DNA of 6,418 bases from Paludibacteraceae bacterium (GCA_017402895.1 JAFPLG010000062.1:1-6418), one strand, 5' to 3'. Shown: positions 1 to 6,415, counted from the first letter of the stretch. Notes: generated by a model from the sequence alone, not told the origin. Numbers and translations are program-made.

Positions 1-737
1 ACTACGTATCTCACTTGCTTAAAGTGGTATTTTCGTTCTTTCCCCTGCTCATCCTCCAGCAGGATTTCGCCACTGGGGAGTACATCCTTGATGCGGGCCA
101 TGAATTGCCCAACGGCATTCGGCTCTGCATTCATGGTCGGCACGGTACTCACCTCTCGCTCCAGGTAGGGCCAGATTCCCTCGCGTCGGTATAGACGAGC
201 CATATAGTCGCGATGGAGTTGGGCGGCATCTTGGAGACGAGGCAGAGCCTGTTGCCAGTTTTCGACCAGTTGTTCCACCAGTGCCCGGCGATCCCATTCG
301 TGACCGGTAATCAGCCGGAGGGAGGTGGGATTGGGCGCACTACCCTGCCAAGTCATCTGATTGACATTCAGTCCGATGCCCAGCACCGAAAAGACGATGC
401 CGTGGCTGTCTACCGTATGTTCTATCAATATGCCTGCCAGTTTGCGGTCGGCATAGTAGATATCATTCGGCCATTTGATGGTCAGCTGCTCCAAGCCCAG
501 TGTCTCCACGACCACCAGCGGAAAGAGCATCGACAGCCGAAACTGGTCGGCCACGGCTATCTTGGGCCGTTCCACCGCAATGGAAAGCAGTATATTCATA
601 CCTCGCTCGCTCTCCCATCCGTTGCCTGCCTGTCCGCGCCCCGCTGTCTGGTAGTCGGCACAGACATAGTCCACTCGGCGGTCCATGCCCATCAGCAGGC
701 TATTGGTACTCTCACATTCGCTTACTTGCAGATACAT
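1..737 (-). CDS. birA: Biotin--[acetyl-CoA-carboxylase] ligase, catalytic-only form (3' end cut by window edge)
   Basis: Cytosolic enzyme that makes biotinyl-5'-AMP from biotin and ATP and attaches biotin to a lysine of biotin-dependent carboxylase subunits. My reverse-strand translation gives 245 codons before the edge, with no stop yet. Visible motifs are the biotinyl-AMP loop GRGQAGNGWES (33-43), the family hallmark KWPND (88-92), KLAGILIE (99-106) and GIGLNVNQ (120-127). A small C-terminal SH3-like region follows (about 208-245). The catalytic domain begins at residue 1, so the N-terminal DNA-binding helix-turn-helix of E. coli BirA (about 320 aa) is absent; this is a ligase, not a ligase-repressor. 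Given family length, only a few residues should be missing. The ATG at 735-737 is the first after an in-frame TAG (753-755) and overlaps the dacB 3' end by 16 nt, which suggests co-transcription and perhaps translational coupling. Identification is firm; the exact C-terminus is not visible. Confidence 0.95.
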   Translation of the reverse strand, partial: MYLQVSECESTNSLLMGMDRRVDYVCADYQTAGRGQAGNGWESERGMNILLSIAVERPKIAVADQFRLSMLFPLVVVETLGLEQLTIKWPNDIYYADRKLAGILIEHTVDSHGIVFSVLGIGLNVNQMTWQGSAPNPTSLRLITGHEWDRRALVEQLVENWQQALPRLQDAAQLHRDYMARLYRREGIWPYLEREVSTVPTMNAEPNAVGQFMARIKDVLPSGEILLEDEQGKERKYHFKQVRYV

Positions 738-2095
738 AACAGGTATTTCTCTATTGCTTTCTGTATGTCTTTGCTCGTAGATTGGGTGTCGCTGATGAGG
801 ATAGCAAACGACCATAAATCGCCGTTGGGTCGCTCGATATATCCGGCATAGCTCTTGGCTCCGGTCAGCGTACCGCTCTTAGCATGGACGCGCCCGGAGA
901 GACGGGTGTCTTCCAGAAAATGGGTGAGCGTGCCCGACTCGCCGCTAACCGGCAGCGAGGCATACCAGTCGTCGCGGTACTCGCTGCGGTACATATGTTC
1001 CAGCAACTTAACCACCATGCGGGCTGTCAGTTTATTATCCGGCGCCAGTCCGCAACCGTCGTGGAGTACACACTGACCCATCGGCATCTTTCGGTTGCGC
1101 CAGTAGCGCACGAGGTGGCCAGCCGCCTGACGAGCGGTAGAATGCTTATGGTGGAGCGAACCCAGATAACGGGCTATCGCCTCGGCATACATGTTGTTGC
1201 TATCGAAATTCGTGTCGCGAATGATGTCGCGCAGGGCGGGAGAGAAGTGGACACAAATGACCTTCAACTTATCCTGGTCCGTGGCATGCTTCATGACATA
1301 ACTCGGTTGTCCGTCCACCCGTCCGCCGGCTCGAAGAAGAGCTCGCTGCAGGTCTTCCGCTAGTTGCAAACCAGGGTTAGGCAGGTCGCCACGAACGCAG
1401 AACGTATCGCGATTGGCGGGTATCTCGCCCGTCATCTTACGCACATAGACCAGTGGTTTGCCGCTCACGTAGGAATAGTCGCGTTTCGTCTTGCCGGCCC
1501 GTACGCGGCTTTGGATCTGCACGTTATTTGGATCGGTATAGAGCACTTCGGCCGGTTGTCCGACATCGCCCGTACGCAGATAGATACGGAGCGTATTGCT
1601 CATATAGTTGATGCCGTAGATACCCGGCGCATAGTAGTTGCCTATATCCTCGGGCAGCCAATGGGGATTGTAGCCCTCGTCGCTGAGTTTGCTCATGTCG
1701 GCCACGATACGCCCTTTGATATAATAGATGCCCATCTCATGCAACTGGCTAATCCAGTCATCGAGGAACGGGTCACCATTCTTCAGATTGCCGAGCGTGG
1801 GGTCGACATCGCCTACTACGATCAGATCCCCCCAGAGGATGCTATCTCGGATCTCACCGCTATAGGCAAGCGTGGTCTCAAATTGGAAGTCGGGTCCCAG
1901 TTCAGTGAGGGCAGCGCCGGTCGTGAGCAGTTTGGTCACCGAGGCCGGAGCGGCCGCCTTGGTGGCCTGGTAAGAAGCCACCTCTCTTTTGCGCGTCATA
2001 TTGCGCACCTCGACCGAGAGCAGTCCGCTCGCAATGGCCGAATCACCGGTCAGGAGCGTTATGTTGAGCAATATGGCAAGAAAGGTATGAAGCAT
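722..2095 (-). CDS. dacB: D-alanyl-D-alanine carboxypeptidase/endopeptidase, PBP4 type (peptidase family S13)
   Basis: Periplasmic penicillin-binding protein that removes terminal D-Ala from peptidoglycan stem peptides or cleaves D-Ala-meso-DAP crosslinks. The 457-aa protein starts with a hydrophobic segment (about 4-23) that reads as a Sec signal peptide. All three penicillin-binding motifs are present: SVTK at 52-55 with nucleophile S52, SNN at 299-301, and KSGT at 406-409. The family segments GDVDPTLG (95-102) and DGCGLAPDN (346-354) are also seen; the second is usually DGSGLS, so residue 348 is Cys rather than Ser. The long insert between SxxK and SxN separates S13 enzymes from the smaller DacA-type carboxypeptidases. 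Length is close to E. coli PBP4 (477 aa). Six cysteines by my reading is a fairly high number for an exported protein. It is the first gene of a probable dacB-birA operon with its own promoter at 2121-2152. Whether the main activity is carboxy- or endopeptidase cannot be told from sequence. Confidence 0.94.
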   Translation of the reverse strand: MLHTFLAILLNITLLTGDSAIASGLLSVEVRNMTRKREVASYQATKAAAPASVTKLLTTGAALTELGPDFQFETTLAYSGEIRDSILWGDLIVVGDVDPTLGNLKNGDPFLDDWISQLHEMGIYYIKGRIVADMSKLSDEGYNPHWLPEDIGNYYAPGIYGINYMSNTLRIYLRTGDVGQPAEVLYTDPNNVQIQSRVRAGKTKRDYSYVSGKPLVYVRKMTGEIPANRDTFCVRGDLPNPGLQLAEDLQRALLRAGGRVDGQPSYVMKHATDQDKLKVICVHFSPALRDIIRDTNFDSNNMYAEAIARYLGSLHHKHSTARQAAGHLVRYWRNRKMPMGQCVLHDGCGLAPDNKLTARMVVKLLEHMYRSEYRDDWYASLPVSGESGTLTHFLEDTRLSGRVHAKSGTLTGAKSYAGYIERPNGDLWSFAILISDTQSTSKDIQKAIEKYLLCICK

Positions 2096-2120
2096 CCGTC
2101 TATTGGATAGGTTTGGGCTG

Positions 2121-2152
2121 CAAAATTAGTGTTTTTTTCTGATATATGCAAA
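2121..2152 (-). promoter_or_regulatory. Putative Bacteroidota-type promoter of dacB-birA
   Basis: Read on the minus strand, TTTG (2152-2149) is followed after exactly 20 bp by TAATTTTG (2128-2121). This matches the Bacteroidota housekeeping pattern TTTG-N19-21-TAnnTTTG. Transcription would start near 2114, leaving a leader of about 19 nt before the dacB ATG at 2095. The upstream TTTG lies inside the palindrome at 2144-2162, so a protein bound there could control this promoter. This is a pattern match only. Confidence 0.7.
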
Positions 2153-2162
2153 TTTTGCATAT
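2144..2162. repeat. 19-nt AT-rich palindrome, candidate operator between divergent promoters
   Basis: ATATGCAAA and TTTGCATAT form a perfect 9-bp inverted repeat around a single T at 2153. It overlaps the upstream (-33) element of the dacB promoter and ends 26 bp before the TTTG of the tsaC promoter. Size and symmetry fit a dimeric regulator site, but the region is AT-rich, no second copy is seen in the window, and no regulator gene is nearby. It could instead be an incidental hairpin. Confidence 0.4.
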
Positions 2163-2188
2163 CATTTTTACCCAAAACCCATTTTAGG

Positions 2189-2220
2189 TTTGTGTATGTC
2201 AATTATTATTCGTACCTTTG
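2189..2220 (+). promoter_or_regulatory. Putative Bacteroidota-type promoter of tsaC and the sugar transferase gene
   Basis: TTTG (2189-2192) and TACCTTTG (2213-2220) are separated by exactly 20 bp, a full match to the Bacteroidota pattern TTTG-N19-21-TAnnTTTG. Transcription would begin near 2226-2228, giving a leader of about 10 nt ending in an A-rich run before the ATG at 2237. This position excludes the longer reading of tsaC from 2129, which would begin upstream of the promoter. Confidence 0.8.
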
Positions 2221-2236
2221 CACGCTTAAAAAAATC

Positions 2237-2818
2237 ATGCGTTACGACAAGCAGGACATAGAACAGGCACTGCAGACCTTGCGTTCGGGGGGTGTGATCA
2301 TCTATCCCACAGACACGATATGGGGTATCGGGTGTGATGCTACGAATGCGGAGGCCGTGCGACGTATCTACCGCATCAAGCAACGTGAAGACAGCAAGTC
2401 GATGTTGGTGCTGCTGGATGCTCCGGGTAAGCTGCAGGGATACGTAGATGTGCCGGAAGCGGCCGGTATGCTGCTGGAAGCAACAGACGAAGAGGATACC
2501 AAGCCGCTGACGATAATCTATCCCGGAGCGAAGAATATAGCGGAGAACCTGGTGGCCGAAGACGGGTCGATAGGCATACGCCTCACGACGGAGGCGTTCA
2601 GCCGGGCGCTCTGCGAACGACTCAAGCACCCGATAGTATCCACTAGTGCGAATCGAAGCGGCCAACCCGCAGCACGGTTCTACGACGAGATCGACCCGGT
2701 TATACTCTCGCAAGCCGACTATGTATGCCAGTTCCGACGCGAGGATAGAACGCCGCATCAACCCAGCAGCATCATCAAGGTGAATCCGGATGGGACGTTT
2801 GTCATTATTCGAAAATAA
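2237..2818 (+). CDS. tsaC: L-threonylcarbamoyladenylate synthase (YrdC/Sua5 family, short TsaC type)
   Basis: Cytosolic enzyme that makes threonylcarbamoyl-AMP from threonine, bicarbonate and ATP, the first step of the t6A37 modification of ANN-decoding tRNAs; the TsaD complex then transfers the group to tRNA. With the start at 2237 the protein is 193 aa, like E. coli TsaC (190 aa) and without the extra C-terminal Sua5 domain. Motifs seen: YPTDTIWGIGCDA (23-35), a basic patch with IKQR (47-50) and K54, the GSIGIR strand (110-115), and STSANRSG (135-142). The frame is open back to 2129, but those 36 codons (to 2236) encode an aromatic-rich stretch unlike the family and cross the promoter, so I reject them. 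The stop TAA (2816-2818) shares its last A with the next ATG, so the downstream transferase is probably co-transcribed and coupled. No tsaB, tsaD or tsaE is in the window. Confidence 0.95.
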   Translation: MRYDKQDIEQALQTLRSGGVIIYPTDTIWGIGCDATNAEAVRRIYRIKQREDSKSMLVLLDAPGKLQGYVDVPEAAGMLLEATDEEDTKPLTIIYPGAKNIAENLVAEDGSIGIRLTTEAFSRALCERLKHPIVSTSANRSGQPAARFYDEIDPVILSQADYVCQFRREDRTPHQPSSIIKVNPDGTFVIIRK

Positions 2819-4110
2819 TGGGATTTGACGATTGGAAGATTATGACCCTACGACGCAAACAACAATTATGGTACATACTGGCCGATCTGCTTTCAGCAGA
2901 GGTGGTCTGGTTGTTATTTTTGGGGTTCCGATGGCTGGTGTACGAAGGCAAGGTGTTGAGTATGGAGACGGTGGTAGTACCGGCCTTCAATTTCTACACG
3001 CCGCTGGTGGTCTATCCGCTGGTATGTCTGATTGTGTATTATCTATCGGGCTACTACCTGCGTCCGTTGCAAAAACCTATCCTGCGCGAACTATGGCGTA
3101 CGCTCGCTTCTGCGGTCGTGATAAGCGTTGTCTTCTTCTTTGGAATCGTTATAGACGACCAGGTGGATAACTACCATCGCTACTTCGTTTCGCTGGCCGT
3201 ATTGTTTGCCTTGCAGTTCACGGTGAGTTATATCCCCCGACTGCTCATCACGCTTCTCTCGCGTAAGCGAGGCAAGAAACGTGTGCAAACGGTTCACTCG
3301 ATAGAAGAAGCCCGAAAACTGGATGCGGGGAAGGTGGATGAAGTGATTATCGATATGCCGGATGGTGCGGGCGAAGACGAGATATACAACTATATCAATA
3401 TTCTCTATCCGCTCTCGGTCGAGATATCTGTTCGGCCACGCCTATATGACATACTGACCGGTGCGGCGCAGATCAACGAAGTGGGCGAACCGCCTCTGGT
3501 GCGTATCACGGAGCATAAGATGAGTGATTCAGGATTATGTATCAAGCGTGCGACGGATATCTGCGTCTCGCTGCTGGTGATCACGCTTTTCTCGCCGCTG
3601 TATGCGTTGATAGCGCTACTCGTGGCTTGCAGCAGCAAGGGGCCTGTACTGTACCGCCAGGAACGCATCGGGCAGCACGGTTTGCCATTCCGCATTTTGA
3701 AGTTCCGCACTATGTACGACCACGCGGAGCAAGAGACGCCCCAACTAAGTGCAGACCACGACCCGCGCATCACACCCGTCGGACGATGGCTACGTAAGTA
3801 CCGACTGGACGAACTGCCACAGATGTGGAATATCCTTATCGGAGAGATGTCGCTGGTGGGTCCCCGTCCGGAGCGCGCCTATTTCATTCGTCAAATAGAA
3901 GAACGCGCCCCATACTATTGCATCCTATACAAAGTTCGTCCCGGACTGACCAGTTGGGGTCCGGTGCGTGTGGGATATACGGATACGATAGAGAAGATGG
4001 TGGAGCGGCTGAATTGCGACATAGCATATATTGAGAATATGTCGCTCACTTTGGATATCAAGATTCTGTTCTTTACGATTGGCGTTCTGCTGCGCGGAAA
4101 AGGGCAGTAA
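2818..4110 (+). CDS. Polyprenyl-phosphate sugar-1-phosphate transferase (bacterial sugar transferase family, WcaJ/WbaP-like)
   Basis: Inner-membrane phosphoglycosyl transferase that starts a surface glycan by moving a sugar-1-phosphate from a UDP-sugar to undecaprenyl phosphate; the sugar cannot be predicted. The 430-aa protein has four hydrophobic N-terminal segments (about 17-41, 58-82, 93-112, 121-147), a short cytosolic region (150-230), a re-entrant hydrophobic helix (248-271) and the catalytic domain. Catalytic-domain motifs: KRATD (243-247), GPVLYRQERIG (275-285), KFRTM (295-299), DPRITPVG (315-322), LDELPQ (330-335, with the Asp-Glu pair D331/E332 known to be catalytic in PglC), GEMSLVGPRPE (342-352) and RPGLTSWGPV (374-383). 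The cytosolic region is shorter than in typical WcaJ-like proteins: it goes from TM4 almost straight to HSIEEARKL (160-168) and VDEVIIDMP (173-181), without a GxGxxG-like first half. ATG at 2818 overlaps the tsaC stop (TAATG); a second ATG at 2842 is possible. No other glycan genes flank it. Confidence 0.93.
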   Translation: MGFDDWKIMTLRRKQQLWYILADLLSAEVVWLLFLGFRWLVYEGKVLSMETVVVPAFNFYTPLVVYPLVCLIVYYLSGYYLRPLQKPILRELWRTLASAVVISVVFFFGIVIDDQVDNYHRYFVSLAVLFALQFTVSYIPRLLITLLSRKRGKKRVQTVHSIEEARKLDAGKVDEVIIDMPDGAGEDEIYNYINILYPLSVEISVRPRLYDILTGAAQINEVGEPPLVRITEHKMSDSGLCIKRATDICVSLLVITLFSPLYALIALLVACSSKGPVLYRQERIGQHGLPFRILKFRTMYDHAEQETPQLSADHDPRITPVGRWLRKYRLDELPQMWNILIGEMSLVGPRPERAYFIRQIEERAPYYCILYKVRPGLTSWGPVRVGYTDTIEKMVERLNCDIAYIENMSLTLDIKILFFTIGVLLRGKGQ

Positions 4111-4113
4111 TCC

Positions 4114-4719
4114 TCAGAGCTGACCGGCAGAGACCAGGTTGATGACCCGCTCCGTGATACGGTCTTTATCTTCCGCATCGAATTCTTCCTTCAGGTCATT
4201 CTTGAATAGCTTGGCAATAAATTGCCAGAAATTAGCCACGAACTTACTCTTGTAGTGCTCGATGAGCTCGAAGCTGGTGTGGTTGCATTCACGATCGAGA
4301 AGCAGCATCAGCATCTTGCCCTGAGAGGCGTACATGCTGCGGAAGTCATCCTCGTACTTATGATATAATTCACGCTCGTATCGGCGGAACCACTGTTTCT
4401 GTTCACGACGTGTCTCCAGTTTAGCCAGTTCGCGATCGGCATAGATGATATCCTTGCGCAGGCTGCGCGCATAGGGCAGCGTCTTCTTCACGTCTCGCAC
4501 GGTGCGCCAGTAGAAGCGTTCCTGCTTCTTGCTCTTGAACTTGAGCGGCGGATAGATATAGACGTCGTGGTGGTAAACATGCATGATGCTATCGCCGTCG
4601 GGCAGATAGTCGTAGCGCATATAGGAATGGATCAACTCATGATCCAAAATATCGCCAGCGAGCACGGCCGTGCTCACCGACGATAATAGAAATACTATGA
4701 ATAGCAGTCGTTTGTACAT
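4114..4719 (-). CDS. Exported DUF4294-type protein of unknown function
   Basis: A 201-aa protein with a clear Sec signal peptide (MYKRLLFIVFLLSSVSTAVLA, 1-21; probable cleavage before GDILDH). The mature part is charged and mostly helical. I recognise the DUF4294 pattern from memory: FYWRTVRDVKKTLPYAR (69-85), a basic/acidic helix with YEDD (122-125), SQGKMLMLLLDRE (132-144), and NFWQFIAKLF...DLKEEFD (163-181). No catalytic motif is evident. The frame is open to 4824, but those 35 extra codons run into the 3' end of proS and lack family features, whereas the ATG at 4717-4719 opens directly into the signal peptide. It lies 47 nt downstream of proS on the same strand, so read-through transcription is likely, possibly with its own weak promoter. 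Its stop is 3 bp from the stop of the convergent transferase gene. Function is unknown; export suggests the periplasm or envelope. Confidence 0.85.
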   Translation of the reverse strand: MYKRLLFIVFLLSSVSTAVLAGDILDHELIHSYMRYDYLPDGDSIMHVYHHDVYIYPPLKFKSKKQERFYWRTVRDVKKTLPYARSLRKDIIYADRELAKLETRREQKQWFRRYERELYHKYEDDFRSMYASQGKMLMLLLDRECNHTSFELIEHYKSKFVANFWQFIAKLFKNDLKEEFDAEDKDRITERVINLVSAGQL

Positions 4720-4751
4720 TCCAAAAGATTTATTCTCAGACTGCACAGCTG

Positions 4752-4784
4752 CAAAATCTATGCCAATCAATACGAGAGGGCAAA
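4752..4784 (-). promoter_or_regulatory. Weak candidate promoter for the DUF4294 gene
   Basis: On the minus strand TTTG (4784-4781) is followed after 20 bp by TAGATTTTG (4760-4752). This resembles the Bacteroidota pattern, but with three bases rather than two between TA and TTTG. It sits at the 3' end of proS and would give a leader of about 25 nt to the ATG at 4719. It is imperfect; read-through from proS is the simpler model. Confidence 0.3.
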
Positions 4785-6257
4785 GACCACGCGTCCTGCG
4801 GACGGTTTGCCGGTCACCATACACGTACCGGGCTCACTGTGATGTCCCGGCAGGTCGTGCAGCGGGATGCAACGGATGGTAGCCTTGGTGTCCTCTTTGA
4901 TGCGCTCCTCGGTCTCGGGCGTTCCGTCCCAGTGGGCCAGGATGAAGCCGCCTTTCTTTACCTCCTCTTTGAACTCCTCGTACGAGTTCACCTCGCGCGT
5001 ATTGGCAATGCGGAAGTCGAGGGCTTTCTTATATATATTCTGCTGGATATCCTCAAGCATTGATTGGATACGCTCTACGATGCCTTCCAGCGAGACGGTC
5101 TCTTTCGTCATCGTGTCACGACGAGCCACCTCTATCGTGCCGTTCTCCAGGTCGCGGCCACCCATAGCCAGACGAACCGGTACACCCTTCAACTCGTAGT
5201 CGGCAAACTTGTAACCCGGCGTATATTTGTCGTCGGTGTCCACCTTGACGCGAATGCCGAGTGCTTTGAGTTGGTCGGCAATAGGATTGAGTTTTGCTAT
5301 CAGGTCGGCCAGTTGGTCTTCCTTCTTGTAGATAGGTACGATGACTACCTGCGTCGGCGCCAAGTTAGGCGGCAGCACCAGTCCGTTGTCGTCGGAGTGG
5401 GTCATGATGAGTGCACCCATCAGTCGGGTACTTACACCCCAGCTGGTAGCCCATACGTATTCCAGTTTGTTTTCCTTGCTCAGGAACTTCACGTCGAACG
5501 ACTTAGCGAAGTTCTGCCCCAGGAAGTGGGAGGTTCCGGCCTGCAGTGCCTTACCATCCTGCATCATAGCTTCGATACAATACGTATTGAGTGCACCCGC
5601 AAAGCGCTCGTTGGGCGACTTCACACCTTTCACTACAGGAATAGCCATCACCTTCTCGGCGAAGTCGGCATATACGTCCAGCATCTGACGAGCATAGTCC
5701 TCGGCCTCCTCTTTGGTGGCATGTGCCGTATGACCTTCTTGCCAGAGGAACTCGGCCGTACGCAGGAACAGACGGGTACGCATCTCCCAACGCATCACGT
5801 TGCACCACTGGTTGCACAGTATCGGCAGGTCGCGATACGACGATATCCAGTTCTTGTACGTGGACCAGATGATCGTTTCCGACGTGGGACGAATGATGAG
5901 TTCTTCTTCCAGTTTGGCATTCTCGTCCACTACGACGCCTTTGCCATTCGGGTCATTCTTCAATCGGTGGTGCGTAACCACAGCACACTCTTTTGCAAAA
6001 CCCTCTACGTGCTCGGCTTCGCGGCTGAGAAACGACTTCGGTATCAACAGCGGGAAATAGGCATTCTTCACGCCTTGCTCCTTGAAGCGACGGTCCAATT
6101 CCGACTGGATAGTCTCCCATATCGCATAGCCGTACGGCTTGATCACCATACAACCGCGTACTGCACTTTGCTCAGCCAGATCGGCTTTGACAACCAACTC
6201 GTTATACCACTTGGAATAATCCTCCGAACGAGGGGTCAGTTTTTGAAAATTTGCCAT
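4767..6257 (-). CDS. proS: Prolyl-tRNA synthetase, archaeal/eukaryal type (class II)
   Basis: Cytosolic class II enzyme that charges tRNA(Pro) with proline. At 496 aa it lacks the large editing insertion of the E. coli-type enzyme (about 570 aa) and instead carries the C-terminal extension of the archaeal/eukaryal form. Motif 1 lies at about 34-73 ([17 protein letters not shown], ending FPLLIP); motif 2 at about 121-180, with RPTSET (123-128), [15 protein letters not shown] (156-170) and WQEGHTAH (172-179); motif 3 at about 274-302, with [19 protein letters not shown] (274-292). The anticodon-binding domain spans about 303-405, with [19 protein letters not shown] (344-362). The C-terminal domain (about 410-496) ends in the characteristic Tyr (FALSY) but keeps few cysteines: W443 stands near an expected zinc ligand, leaving C463 and C479. 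The ATG at 6255-6257 gives the usual family N-terminus and follows an A-rich leader (AAGAAAGATAT). It is probably co-transcribed with the DUF4294 gene. Confidence 0.97.
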   Translation of the reverse strand: MANFQKLTPRSEDYSKWYNELVVKADLAEQSAVRGCMVIKPYGYAIWETIQSELDRRFKEQGVKNAYFPLLIPKSFLSREAEHVEGFAKECAVVTHHRLKNDPNGKGVVVDENAKLEEELIIRPTSETIIWSTYKNWISSYRDLPILCNQWCNVMRWEMRTRLFLRTAEFLWQEGHTAHATKEEAEDYARQMLDVYADFAEKVMAIPVVKGVKSPNERFAGALNTYCIEAMMQDGKALQAGTSHFLGQNFAKSFDVKFLSKENKLEYVWATSWGVSTRLMGALIMTHSDDNGLVLPPNLAPTQVVIVPIYKKEDQLADLIAKLNPIADQLKALGIRVKVDTDDKYTPGYKFADYELKGVPVRLAMGGRDLENGTIEVARRDTMTKETVSLEGIVERIQSMLEDIQQNIYKKALDFRIANTREVNSYEEFKEEVKKGGFILAHWDGTPETEERIKEDTKATIRCIPLHDLPGHHSEPGTCMVTGKPSAGRVVFALSY

Positions 6258-6296
6258 ATATCTTTCTTGTGTTTAGTATCTCTTGTTTTTCCGGCT

Positions 6297-6311
6297 CCGG
6301 AGCCACTCCGG
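6297..6311 (-). other. GC-rich hairpin in the proS leader
   Basis: CCGGAG (6297-6302) and CTCCGG (6306-6311) form a perfect 6-bp stem with a 3-nt loop. The partly overlapping 12-nt perfect palindrome GGCTCCGGAGCC (6293-6304) offers a competing fold. Both sit in an otherwise AT-rich leader about 40-50 nt before the proS ATG. On the minus strand the hairpin is followed by A residues rather than a T-run, so it is not an intrinsic terminator. A role in mRNA stability or translation is possible but unproven. Confidence 0.4.
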
Positions 6312-6336
6312 CCGTTCATTTTCCCGAAATCGGCTG

Positions 6337-6367
6337 CAAAAGTACTAAAAAAAAATGGAAAATGCAA
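6337..6367 (-). promoter_or_regulatory. Putative Bacteroidota-type promoter of proS
   Basis: On the minus strand TACTTTTG (6344-6337) matches TAnnTTTG exactly, and TTG (6367-6365, within CTTG) lies 20 bp upstream, a 3/4 match to TTTG. Transcription would start near 6330, giving a leader of about 72 nt that contains the GC-rich hairpin. It is the best promoter match upstream of proS. Confidence 0.65.
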
Positions 6368-6388
6368 GAAATATTTGTGTATTCCGAA

Positions 6389-6415
6389 AAAAAGCCGTAC
6401 CGTTTCACGCTTTTT
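6389..6415 (-). terminator. Possible weak terminator of a gene upstream of proS
   Basis: Two arms, AAAAAGC-C-GT (6389-6398) and ACGCTTTTT (6407-6415), can pair around an 8-nt loop with one bulged C. On the minus strand the GC core is followed by a run of seven T, as expected at the end of a gene lying beyond the right edge and transcribed toward proS. The plus strand has only five T. The GC core is short, so this is tentative. Confidence 0.3.

Noticed and set aside
49..297. An 82-codon minus-strand open frame inside birA
   Set aside because: It is an out-of-frame shadow of the birA reading frame, which carries the intact ligase motifs.
213..851. A 212-codon plus-strand open frame spanning birA and the end of dacB
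   Set aside because: It is antisense to two firmly identified overlapping genes and its translation has no recognisable domain.
884..1363. A 159-codon plus-strand open frame within dacB
   Set aside because: Antisense shadow of the dacB coding sequence; no start context or protein features.
1364..2110. A 248-codon plus-strand open frame opposite dacB
   Set aside because: It lies wholly antisense to a gene with all PBP4 motifs and has no family motif, promoter or low-complexity-free core of its own; long antisense frames are common in codon-biased GC-balanced genes.
2129..2236. A 36-codon N-terminal extension of tsaC
   Set aside because: It would start upstream of a full promoter match at 2189-2220, and the family domain begins only after the ATG at 2237.
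2168..2761. A 197-codon minus-strand open frame opposite tsaC
   Set aside because: Antisense to the YrdC/Sua5 gene and running across its promoter; no recognisable protein family.
4720..4824. A 35-codon N-terminal extension of the DUF4294 protein
   Set aside because: It overlaps the proS 3' end and would bury the clear signal peptide that starts at the ATG at 4719.
6293..6311. GC-rich hairpin upstream of proS read as an intrinsic terminator
   Set aside because: Neither strand has a T-run directly after the stem; on the minus strand it is followed by A residues.
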